A stretch of DNA of 64,000 bases from Taenia hydatigena (Eukaryota > Platyhelminthes > Cestoda > Cyclophyllidea > Taeniidae). The notes beneath the pieces were generated by a model that worked only from the letters and a program-made list of their open reading frames with translations, was not told the origin of the DNA and made no database searches. Where the stretch lies: assembly GCA_036345935.2 (NCBI GenBank), contig JADWOT020000005.1, forward strand, positions 19,136,369 to 19,200,368, read 5' to 3'. Positions 46,391 to 59,200 of the stretch are shown piece by piece. A program made the position numbers and the translations under genes. The first letter of the stretch is position 1, and every line of letters begins with the position of its first letter.

Positions 46391-47206
46391 GAGGGTATGT
46401 GGTTTATAGAATATGAACAATACTTCCCAATATTATTGTTTATATGCATAATCTGTACGCCATATTTCATTGAGGTCACAATTAATTCCTTTATCTTTCT
46501 TCCACCTCCCAATATTAACCAAAACATGTTTCAAATAGGACCATATGCATTCCCCTGTAACCTAACCGCAGAACTGTTTGGTACGCACAAATAGAAGACG
46601 TAGAGGATTCAAAGTTCACGGTCTTGATGTTGACCTTACTAATGGTGGAGGGTTCATTCATTTTATGCATGGACTTTTACAAATCCCTCGAATAACTAAG
46701 TACTTGAAGTGGGTGATAATCTCACAATGGACTACTTAAGGGCTTACTCGTCCAGAACATCAAATTCATTGTAAGTTCGCTTGATAAATAAAAAAGTTGC
46801 ATAGTTAACGGAGGATAGTAGCTCGGCTACCGAATAACGCCTTTGGTCGGTATTTACTCCAGATGGGGTCCGATTTTGTCTCCTCTTGATTAACAACTAC
46901 CTTGATCTTCAAGCCTCGTATAAATGGCAGTTTTTTTCTGTAAATTAATGGTGTTCAGGTATTGTTCCATTACCGTGCGCTTGCCTTTCCCTGCGCGTGC
47001 ATACGTCTCCATTGTCAGTGCTGCAGGTAATTTAGCACTCTCACTAGGGCGTCACTCAATGGCGTCACATGCAAGTCACTGCATGTGTACTCTTCCAAAC
47101 GTTAAACCACTCAGCTAATTATCCATTCCAGTGGCTAAAATAAGGGTCTCAAGGTGCTAATGGGCGCGTGCAAGTGTATTCAAGTTAGATACTAGAGTTA
47201 AATAGC
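46391..47206. other. Convergent 3' region between SPG21 and the dynein gene
   Basis: Two stop codons face each other across 816 nt. A plus-strand AATAAA at 46787-46792 would serve SPG21. Short frames here have no recognisable content. Confidence 0.55.
46787..46792 (+). terminator. AATAAA poly(A) signal, probably SPG21
   Basis: Canonical hexamer about 400 nt past the SPG21 stop on its strand. Confidence 0.45.
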
Positions 47207-50200
47207 TTAGTTATCCAGTTGGCAGAGCAGCGCAGCCCCGCGTTTGATCCAGAAGCTCTCGTGCTCCTCACTGGGCAGGAAAATGGGCAAGACAAAGTTG
47301 GTGGAGTGGCCGGTGGTGGAGAGAACACCACGACGCTCACTCGTCTTGTACACTGGACACATGTAGAAGCAACAGCTGCTATCCGCCATGATCGACATCT
47401 TACTTTTATTCTTCGGCACGGGTAGAAGGTGGATTGCCGGGAAAACCTCGTTCAGCACCTTGGGCAACTGGTCACCCAGTTTCATCCTAGGTAGCCGAAG
47501 GACGAACTTGTTTTATTAATCACATGCATCCACTGAAAAAGTTACAACAAAACATTGTTTGTTTCCACATTTTTGTGGTTTTCCTTAAAATTTGTTTGAA
47601 AGACTCAGCCAACACGACCACTAGGAATGCCGCTTTTATCGTCTTCGGCAGATGATTGTCCAGTTTCATTCCAAGTGAATGAGACATCCAATTGAAGGAA
47701 GAAAATGGGTATATTTGATAGCACTGTTAGGCTCTTACGACCAACGCGCTTTTGTCAATTCAACAGTTATTAAAAACTTACCTTTTTGCTGATCACTTAT
47801 TCTCAACACAAAAGGAATGAAGGTACAAATTAATTTAGGCGTGTCACTGAAGCATTAAAATTTGCGATTTCTATTTATTCATCTTTTAATGTGCAAACTG
47901 ATATGTAGTTGGCTCCTTGAATGTGTCGAGATATCGTCTTTGAACCGACAGTAAGGGTTTGCAGTCGATAGGGGGTGCGAACCGTGGACTGGGAAGTAGC
48001 TTGTGTACAGTGAGCAAGGAACCTCACTACCAAGGCCTCTTTTTCGATTTGTTTATAGCAACCCTTTGTTCCCTCAGTTTCATCTGAGAACCCCCATATT
48101 AACAATTCTGACACCGTAGGCAAAAGCTTATGCATCCACGATGATTGACAGTTCCAAGTTATGGTAAATCAGCAGGAGTTTCGAGCCCAACACTACCTTC
48201 AGTCGAAAAGCAATGTAGCCCCGCTTTTCTTTTAATAATTCGACGGAGAAGTCAGTCGAAAAAAGTTACCTATCGGAGCTCGAATACTGGACAGAGACAG
48301 CAAAAAGGACGAACTGAGTGAGGGAGCACCCGTTGGAGCTGGAATTCGTTGAATTTCTTTAATATTCCTTGGATCGAGGCGACTACCAGTGACATCAAAG
48401 ATGAGGCAAAATCCAAATGAGAATCTTTTGGTTTAATGCTTTCGAGAATAGACATTCATCTGCTACAGTGCTAAGAACTGGAATGATGCCAAAGTATGCA
48501 GACAAGCTCAAGGTGCTAAAGAGAACGGCGTCTATCAATTGTTACAAAGTATTCAGAGTATTATTCCCTCCGAAGGGTCGTCGGTTGGATTGGGGCAGTT
48601 AGCTGTGCCTTTATGGTCCGAAGTTCACGGGTTCTCAGGGAGCAAACATTGGTAATGGTGCTCCTAAGTGCAGCATAGAGATAAATCTAAAATGATCCGG
48701 TGGGTTTTCTAACCACAACATTGGAGATTTCGTATATGAAGTAAGCAAGTTGAGTCAAAACACTTTCCGTCAAAAGCTTTTGAATACCCGCATCAACCTG
48801 AAGCATGAAGGTATGGGGATTCAGGCTTTTCGGGGAAAATAATGGCATAAAGTGAGGCTGTAGAGGTACGACAATTAGATCGGGGTTGACAAGCCGAAGA
48901 AAACTTTTGGCAAATACCACCGACTTCCATAGGTAGTATTTTTTTACTTAGTTCAGATCTAGCCGGTAGAACTAGTCGAGAGCAAGTGACTTAAAGTCGG
49001 TCCTAGCGGTGTGGTGCATTCCAGAAACTAATGTGCCATGGAAGGATACACAGCACCATAGCTACTTAGAGTTTCAGTTGACTGCTACAGGCTATTGTGG
49101 CAGTTAAGGCGGTTCGATGTGCCAACAGTTCGTCGATTCGGTGCCACAGCGTCTCTGAAATCATGGTGATGTCTGGAGCGGTATCTGTCCTTTATTCATA
49201 CTTGATAGCCATTGAGTGGAAGAGTAATGTGTCTCCGGAAGTCAGACTTTTTGGATTACAAGGCGGCGAGACTAAGTGCGTAGCTAGCATTCCTTGGCGT
49301 GTTAACATGGAACTTTAAGCTGGACGGGCAAGACTGACAGAACTGATCGGAGTGGCCGACAGCACCACAACTGGGCGAAGCGTTATCCTCTAGATCATAG
49401 TGAAACTCCTCTATGCTAGTGACAATGCTGGATATTGGGTATGACTGCTTGTGTGGAGGCATGATTTTCGTCTGCGTTGACAGTTCCGCCAACTCCAGCC
49501 GTTATAGGAGTAGTGTTTCAAGCTGTGATGAATCCAGGCTCTACCCCACTTACATTGCCAACTTTTTGGACTATGTAAGTACAAACACTGTTGCGGCCTC
49601 GACCAGACGGTCTAAGGACACAAAGATCTTGGAAAAGAGATCTCCAATGTCGATAATCTAAGTACACTGGTGGCAGCAATTCTGGTGGTGCTGGCCTCCT
49701 CGCAACAATTGACGAATCAGGCAACCCAATGAGAGTATGAATCATTGTGTCAGAATGTTCAAAATTAGCCACAAAAAAAGATGAAAATATGAATCCCACG
49801 AAAGGAACTGCAAGAATTGCGAAGTGGAGCCGTTTTTGACCTGTCAGCAAGATTTTCGCTTTTCATAAAAAACATGCCGAGTGCCACGCATTTATTATGC
49901 AGGCGCCTCCGCAAAGAAGCCCAACCTTTGCAATCTCCAATAAGTAAATTTTTTTAATTATAGAAGCGAGGAAATGTTGGCGTTGTGATTTTTCTCCAGC
50001 AAAATAATGGCTCTTCTTTTAGAAGACGCAGGTAAACTTATTCGAATATCGTAACAAAAAGTGGAGGATAGTTTGCGTTTCCAAGGTACCCACAAGAACT
50101 CGGGTATCTCAAACCAATTAGGTTTGGGAAAAATGAAGGTAATCAATCTGTTGCAGCCTATTTTACCGCATGTGAACGATTGGAAAAAATTACAGACTGT

Positions 50201-53200
50201 GTATATGAAAGGAATAGGTTCCTTTAAGTGGGAAACAAAAACGCCTAGTACCTAAACTTCATTTACGTGTTTACCTGTCGTAGTCCCACCGAAATCCATC
50301 TGCGAAGAGACCATTGATGTAGGTGCCTTCCTTAGGTGGGGTCTCAACATTCAACACGGATTGAACATCAAAGTCGAAAACAAGGAGATCAATGGGGATA
50401 GTGTATTGACGTGCATAGTTCTGCAGCACGCCTGTCAGGAAGGCCTGGGTGAAGAAGAATCCGGATATCCAAAATGTTGGAGGTTTAGAGTTCTCGTACC
50501 AACGCTGAAATGAAAGAGGGAGCATTGTGATCATGTTTCTGGTTCACTAAACCGATCAAATGAAGGCGGACAGTTAATTCTGGTTTGGGTCACAGATCAC
50601 CTCTCAGAGAAGACATGGGCAAAACCCAACTTTGATCATAGAAAAAAAAAACAGACGGTTTTGAACCGCTAAATTTTCCATCGTTCTACAAGGGCCTAAA
50701 GATTGAATAATCATTTAAGAACCTGAAAAAATGCAAGGCGCTCGCAGAGGTCAATGATGTAGCTGCCGAGAGGCTTGAGACTGGGATAGGATCGGGCTGC
50801 CCACGCATTTGGAATTCGACCAATCATAAGAGAGGCCACTAACTGCTCCAGTTCTGCCGACATCACCTCCAAACCACTGAGAGCTTTCTGCAGATTCAGT
50901 AGACTTTGACGAATTGTTAGTGTAAGGCTGCAAATACGAAAATAAACACACATAAATGTTGGATTGATGGATAAACAATTGAGAAGTGAGTAGTTAACGG
51001 CTTTCACCAACTCGTACGTATGAGACGTCTGGAGTTGCTTTATTGAACCTCAAACAGATTTAAAACGTCGCTTAAAGTTGGGAGCATGATACCACAGTTT
51101 GTAGTCTTGTGGATGTGGCTTATTAAAAACTTACGGTACAATACAGACTCACTTATTATAGCGTTCCATTTCCTGCACCAAAACTGTGTTCATGCTCTCC
51201 TGATATACCAGAGGGTATCGTTTAGAAGCAGCATCGATGTCAAAGGGTGGCGGCAATTTGTTGATGATATCCGAAGCGATGTCGTTGAGTTGGCTGTCAT
51301 TACTACCCGCAGCGGTCTGTCCACTACCACCGCCACCACCGATGCTGGTGACCGTTAAGAGGGTGGCTGCAAGTAGCGCTTTTGTCTCGGAGTGCTGACG
51401 CATTATATCCACGTTCTCGTGTAATCCAAACACCTCAGGGGTCTGCACTGATGGCAAATTCTGTAGGAAATTAAGAACTATCCGATAACCCTTGAAGTTA
51501 GGTTTCATTTTTACCATGGGGTATTGGAGGCCATAATAATAGTCTCTCTCAGCATCTTCAGGCTCAATGTAGACTTTGCAACCCGATCGCTTACTTTGAT
51601 AAACTCTATGTACTCATGGTACTCCATTTTTGGTGGAATGAAGTAGTTCGGATTGGTGGGCAGTTTATACTTGGTCTCTGTAATCAGTGCCGGACAATAG
51701 AAATCGAGGAGAATGGTCAAGAGACATCGTCGATCTCTTTCGTCAGTCACCCGGCCTCCATAGTTGCATTCACCTGTCAGATAGTTGATCGCCTCGAATG
51801 GCACCTACACGAAGAATGAACAAAGTAGTTGACTGCTTTTCAAGTAGATTTGCTAGCTGAAGAGTTGAATAGATTTGGATCAGTGAATCGTAAACAAACA
51901 ATTTTGAGAGCCAATTAAAAGTAACTTCACGATAATCACAAAAGCAAGAAATGAGCGCAAATCCCCACATCTTTTACCTGATAAATTAGGATATAAACGT
52001 CTAGATTGAAAAGAAACTTACTTGCTCATACTCATTGATGAATATTTGTAGTTGCCGCACAGAGATGTGCAGGTCGGATTCGTTGAAGCCGTAGGGGATG
52101 TTCCAGCCAATTGGACCGAAGTGGCGGCGCTCTTGTACCAACGCGTGAAAGAAGCAGAGACCGTAGACAAGCTTTTCAAATGTCTACACGAAAAGTAATT
52201 CCCAAATTAACTAATTTTGCCTGGTCAAAGCGCAAAAAGGGTTCGTTGCGATCAACAATTTTGTTATGTGTTCACAAAAGAAACACCCTTGGTGATAATG
52301 AAATCCCTATGCCAAACATATCAATATTTCACGCGGTCAAATAAATGGCTAAAGTTAAGTGAATTAAAAATAGAGAAACCAGCCAGACCCACCGCCTCAT
52401 TATTAGGACATCCGTAGAAAAAGTTTAGATCAGAGAGTGGATCACTCAGGTAGGACTGGAGAAGATTTTGCCTCAATCCCGAAGGAGGTTCATTGGTGAT
52501 CTTTACACCGTTCTGTAGAACTGTGACCGGGAACTGAAACGGTCAAAATATCACGGCGATCAAGCTCACCTCTACCTCCAAGATGAAATCAAAAACCTTA
52601 TCATGCAGTACAACAAAATACTGAGGATAATGAGAGATGAGTCCCATAATCCGCGCTTTTAAGGTTCCATTTCGCATGATATAGATCATTTCAATTCACC
52701 AAGCACACTAAGTCATTGGATTGGTCAAAGGATTAACAAAAATTTCAGTCGACAGTACGATGCTCACATTGGGAGAGGGATAGCTAGTGAGCCACAGACG
52801 GAATGTCGGCGCAGTGTTATCCGCAGTAAAGCCCTCACAAATCTTCTCCATGCTTGGCATCCAGCTGACTGCTAGATGGCAGTTTTGTAGCAGTACCCAT
52901 GAGCCATCCATTTGTGCGCGTTCGATCATTTTTGCAGCGATTGGGCCCTGACCCTGACCCAGACTGATTGACTGGAAGCGTGTGCCTCCGAAGCCCTTGT
53001 CGTGCGCGAACCTGAGCAATGCCATGGTTGGATCAGCGCCCGGAGAGAGCACAAAAATGAGGGGTGCGGTGGATGTTGAGTCCTCGTAGCTCTTGGCCAA
53101 ATCAAATTGGGGTGGTTCGACAAACTTCTTTCCCAGTTTCTCACGCACATAGTTCGTCACTGCGGGTACAACCTAGAACGTAAAGAGAAAACACACATTT

Positions 53201-56200
53201 TTGCAGCAGTAGTAGAGTTACAACCAGCAAGTTTTCGTCAGTCTGAACGAAATGTCTAGAAAACTGTAAGAGCATCAAAAAACTGAATTAAAGGATGAAG
53301 AATGATATTCCTACAACTGAATGAAATTGACGAGACTTAGAATTTTAAATGTAGTTTTTAAATGGCAACAACCCAGTGAGGCGTGTCAGGCTCATTGGTT
53401 AATAAGCGATCATAGCTAAAGCACCAGGTTTTGGGCATGCTACTTTTAACCATTCTAAGTAGTAGAGTGGACCGTTGGTATACCGCTCGCAAATATCCAT
53501 GTAGTAAGACGTGCTCCAAAAATCACACTATCACATAATAAGTAATAAAAAGTATGCATTCAGCCATGAAGTTATCAAAGGGCAGAAATTTATGATACTT
53601 CAAAAACAAGCACAGCTTGGCATAAACGGACTAAAAAATAGGCTGATCCTTGCTAAAAATGTTAATCTTATAGGGTTAAAATATGTCACAATCGTAGAAA
53701 CGCTATGTTTTAAGGTCATCGCATACGAGATTAACTGATATTCCCCACATAAATGACTTACACCATATCGTATGAGAAAATCAAATAACGGACGCCTGCT
53801 CTCTAGGGGCGAACAACCTAGCCGTACCCACCTCTAACGCTCTCAGCTTGACTCTCAACCGCCTGCTGCCCACCTCGCACATAATAATGCAAACGCCTCT
53901 CTGTCTGTGTCCCATTCTAGAGGTAGATATTCACGATAGTCAGTTTTGCGGTATGAGGTAGGGGACATTACACTGCCTTACAATGGTAAGAATAGGACCT
54001 TCCTACCGATTTATTGTCTAGTCCTGTTCATTCATCTTGCATTAAATTGGATCTCGTGGATAAACCTCAACTCTATTCACAGTAATTGGCTTTCAGCAGG
54101 TAAACAGCTTCGTCTTTAGGTCAGCACACAAAATCAAGCTTCTAGAGATGACGGATGAAGTAATTCACGCCTTGAAAATGAGGGGCGGCGTAACGAGTGA
54201 GCCATCTGGAGACAACCAATGTCACCAAACACCACATCTTCTCCAAATGTTACGAGAAGCTTCTGCTGTTACATGGAGTTGACGATGTGAATTCGCACCT
54301 ATATTAGTTCACCACAGCCAACATTTTAAGTCGCAGAGAGCAGAATAGCATCATACCAACACAAATGAAGATGCATGCCTGCCTTACAATTCAGTAAAAT
54401 TATGGCGTTCAAGTCGTCAGTTTAAACACTTCAGTACATTTCAATGTCCTGGGAAAGCGTATTTAACAACTTTGACTTGAATAAGAAAACTTTTAATCAG
54501 AGGGAGATTCAACTCGTTCACCTTATCTGGTCGAATGCATCGCAGAATGATAAGCGTACGAAATTGGTCTAAATCGTTATTCCATGGCGCCGGTAGGGAT
54601 GTGCTATGCGGAGCTTTGGAGTCGTAAAACTTCTGCCATTCACGAGTGTTTGTTGCCACGTGCTCCCTAAGACCCGCAAAAGGTGGTAGGTCGGAAAGGC
54701 GACAGATCTCGTCCCAACTGGTTGAGGTGAGCCACTGGGGAGCCGGATTAGGTACGGTATTTTCCAGACCCACGCCGCCAGTAAGAAAGAAGAGAAACTC
54801 GTTTAGGTGTATCTCATCTTTGGCCCTAAAGGAAAATTTAAAGAAACAGATGAAACACTGGACTGTACTTAAGTAAATTTATGCCATCGCATAACGGTGC
54901 AACATTAAACAATAAATGAGAGGCAGAAGAAACGGTGCCAGCGAAAAGCAGTGATAAGGTATCCAATGACTCTGCAAAAGCTACGCTATCCAATCCACAG
55001 TTGTCGGAAGCCTCCCTTAGGAAAAGTGGTTGCAAGAAGTGGACAAGAAAGCTATGCCTCACGGGGCAGTGTAACGATAAGGAGCAAATGAAATGTATCA
55101 TTAGCAGTGCAGATGAAAGAGCATTGTGCCCCTTTAGTGTGCTAAATTGCGGAATCGCCTCTGGCTGGAAGTTTGTGGTTAACCCACGTGATAGCTTCAG
55201 TTTGGGAGGTAAATATGCCTTGTCTCCACACAAGCAAGACGCCATGTGAACAGTGCCGGCGTGAATTGGCAGGACCCGCCAGACCAGGATAAAAAGTACG
55301 GCATAGGGGCAATGGGGTTTGGGAGAAGTCGCCTTAGCAGCCAAAAGATAAAAGGCGCAATAAATGTTAAATTTACTTCTCTTTTGTAATAACCAAACCT
55401 TTTATGTTTCTTTACAAATCAAAAGTCCCAAATATGGCATTTTGATTTAGAAATAGCACGTGAACTCCAAATATTAGTGAATGACATCAATCTCACCTGC
55501 CTCCGATTTCTATTAACCGACACTGTCACACCAGATTTTATTACAATAGCTAACCATTTAATAACTCAGACATTTAATTTATCCGCTTCACCGTCTTTTT
55601 TTGGCCAAACACGTCTTTATATGAAAAGGACAAAACAAACATTAAAAATGAGACGTAACAAGAATAATACAAAGAAGAATGGTTGCCAAGTTAACGAATT
55701 GTTAGTTTTATGACTTAAAAACAAATAGATTCAAAACGCACACGGAATACCACCGCCTCACTGGTACCTGTCTCGCATCAACGAGGTGTCAGAGAGGAAA
55801 GCAGAAACCAACAGGGAACACAAAAAGCTCCACAACGCAGCAGGATCTCACATCATTAGTTTACAACAGAGGAGGAGGGAGAAGAGGAGCTTGTGCTTCT
55901 CAAACACTGACCGGCAGACGCTCACGTAGAGACTGTAGGTGAAATAGTCGATGAGGTAGCGGATACGCTTCTCCACTATCTTCGACTTGTTGCTGTGGTG
56001 TTGCAAGGGGCGCAGTGAAAAAAGAGGAGGCAAGTTTAAAACAAATTAAATGGCATAGCAGCTTAACGTACTCACTTTCATCCAATATTTCGTCCCCAAA
56101 CACCTTAATTGTGCGTCTTTTACCTGAACCAATTCACCACGATTCAGCGCATTTTTTTTTATTTGCAGTATTTTACAGTCCCAAGCCGGTGGATACCAGC

Positions 56201-59200
56201 TTCCGGGTAGCAAAGTCACGGATGTAAAAAGCTAAACACGAAGTATTCAGAAAAATTGATGATGGTGGTGACGAACAATGGAAAGAAAACGATTCAACAA
56301 CGGGAGGAGAGGTAGAGGTTTCAATACCTCTTTATCTCATTTTTATGGCTATTTTATGTCGCACTTTGTACCGTATTTTAAGCAGCGGAGTGGTGAAATC
56401 TGCCATAAGTTAGAAATGGTCATGAAAATCATCTCGAGTAACACTTCTAATCTACCAGGGTAATCTAACCGAGCCCATCCAAATGTTGCTTTGATGCGAA
56501 TTTCCTTTGAAGTTAGGAGAAGAATTTGTATTAAGCTGCCGTGTTTGGAGGCAACGTGCAACAAGTGGTGCGGTGTATGCAGACACAGAAGTGCGCAGTC
56601 TGTGCAGCAGCCAGACGCATCAATGCCTGTATGTACGCGCACGTTTGGTGAGATACTTACAAGCAAATTCTAGCGCAAAGAGAGAGTGAGAAGACTAGCT
56701 TGTGCTTTTCAAAGAGGCCTCGACAAACCTCTGAGTAGAGCTTGTAATCAAGGTACTCTTGGATATAACGCAGTCGACGTTCCAGGATTCTCGACTTATT
56801 GCTGAATTAGGCAAGGAGGGAATCGTGTAGTTTAGCCATTTCTGAAATCTCTTCCGAATTCAAAAATAGTACTGATGTGACATGTAATGGATAATTAATG
56901 TCATTAGGTTTCAATCGGCCAGCTACTCACCTGTCCTGAATGGCACTGACGTACAAGTTGACAAACCAACTGAGTGAGTACTGATACATGGGATCAATGT
57001 TAGGGAGATCGGTGATGGAGGAGAAGAGAATTGCTGAATGTCTTGCTATTGGAGCATAGTCCATTCGAGCAAGGTCGATCTTTTTATGGGTCTCATCCGC
57101 TACCTAGGAAGAACACGAGAGAGTGGCAAACGGACACAAACCGGAATAGCATTATATGCTCGAAAACTCAATTAGCGAGTACCCTTAAAGGAAGGCAAGG
57201 TTTCTTTAAGACCTGTAACGCAGTACAGTGGATGAGAAAACTAACATACCGCCTGTTTCTGCATAATTTCATCTGAAATAGCCTTTGAGGAGTCGAGAGT
57301 TTGGATGGCCGTCTCATTTTCGAGGATGTTACCCTCAGCCTCGGCCAGAGTGGCCAAAATACGATCCTCAGCTTCCTTAAGCATTCGCTTATTGTTGGCA
57401 GTCGTGACGATCAACTCCTGTCTTGCCTCCTCCAGTTCTGGTCTAAATAAATAAGGCGAGTTTGATTTAAAAAGTGGGATTGATAATATACTAAGCGATG
57501 TTAAGTAGACTGTTCAGGCGCCAACTCTTCAGCTTTCACCCAGAGAATGCATACTTCCGAGTATGCTAAAGGCTATTAGGTTTTGACATTAAAATAAAGG
57601 TACCAATTACTGCGTTAAACTGGCAAACCTGGCATAGCTTGATGTCCAGTGAGCAATTTATCATGCCAGCAACATGAAACTCAAACCAGGAATTTTTCTC
57701 AGCCAAACATTCTTGAAAAGTTGAATATCCCACTTGAGATGCAAATAAAAGCCATGACTTGGTAGTATTTAAAACTCTCAATCCAATTAAAGACGGGTCG
57801 AGCTCAATTTTTGATTGCGTAGCATTCTTTGCCTCACGAAATGCGTTTACATGGCAGTCAGTTTGTCGGCAGGACCGACCAATCTACTACTACCACTTCT
57901 ATGGTCACCATTTCCCATAAAAATGCAAAATGATGGAGCTCGAGTGAATTCAATTGGATCTTATTCTGTTACAAGCTTGAAATAATTTGTGAACAAGTGA
58001 TTTCAAAAAGTGACTTTACTTATTCTAGGAAAAAGAGCTCAATAGTAGCTTCCTCGAATCAGCGTTATCACCTGCCACATAATCACATAATACGAATACT
58101 TTTGACACTCAACAAATTGTTTTGCTGCAACGCATTAAGTTGACAGCAAAGGTGGTAGAATTCTAAGCTACATACTTCTCTTTGGCAACCACAATACCGA
58201 GAAGCTGATCTTCCAGGCCCTCTGCCGTGATCATAAAGTTCAACAACGAGACCTTCACTGCCACTTCGGGGAGGTAATGTGGATTGCGAAGTTTTGTTGT
58301 GATGTAGAAACGGAAGTCCGAGGAGTATTCAATTATATTCTCGCCCAACTTAATCATATCGACGGCGCCTTCAAAGCAAGAATAGAATAGAGCAATGAAA
58401 CATGTAAATAAAGTCTCCTAGTAGCCTATGACTGCCGTGCCACTACCCTTTCAGCTCTTCCGTGAGCTCGATGTTACTTTGCTAACAGGCTGGTATAACG
58501 TTTACAGAAATAATTCGACTGTCAAAGTAGCGGTAATATCGACGAATTGTATTAAGGAGACAAATGCAATCCTAATTTCACCGGCTTGTTGCCAGACTAC
58601 GTTTTAGTATTACTCCCCAAACGGATCCATCATGTTCAGCTCACAAAGCATAAAAGGAGGTGCTTAGAAGTCCTATCTAGAATAAGGAGCCTTCCCATTG
58701 AGGTGCATCACAAAAGACGAGCTACTGAAACGTTGGCTTTTGACAGTCACGCCTCTCTAGATTAAGTTGAAACGAATTATGCTTGATCACAAAAGAATTG
58801 CTTGCAACATCAGCTGTAAGTCCATGAATTATGAGTGCGATATGAAGACCCATGCCCTGGTAAAGTAGCAATAAGGAGGAAGACTCCATGATTTTTCACT
58901 TTCGGTTAAGTAATCCTGCAAAAGCAATTGACAAAGAATACGTAATGTCTATCAAACTCAATGATTTATCGGAAATAAAATTGAGGGAGAAGCTTAAAAT
59001 GAGACGCAGATCTACTTATACCTCCCAGCCCGTGGGTATGCGGTTAGGATACATCCGGACTAGCTCAACTCATCACGTCATCACGGAAAACTCAGTTCTG
59101 CGGTAATAACGACTCAACTTTAGCCGCCACAAAGACTCCAGCCTGATTGGCTGTTAAAGGTGGATCTTGCACTTACCCTGCTTGAATGTCTGCTTCAACA

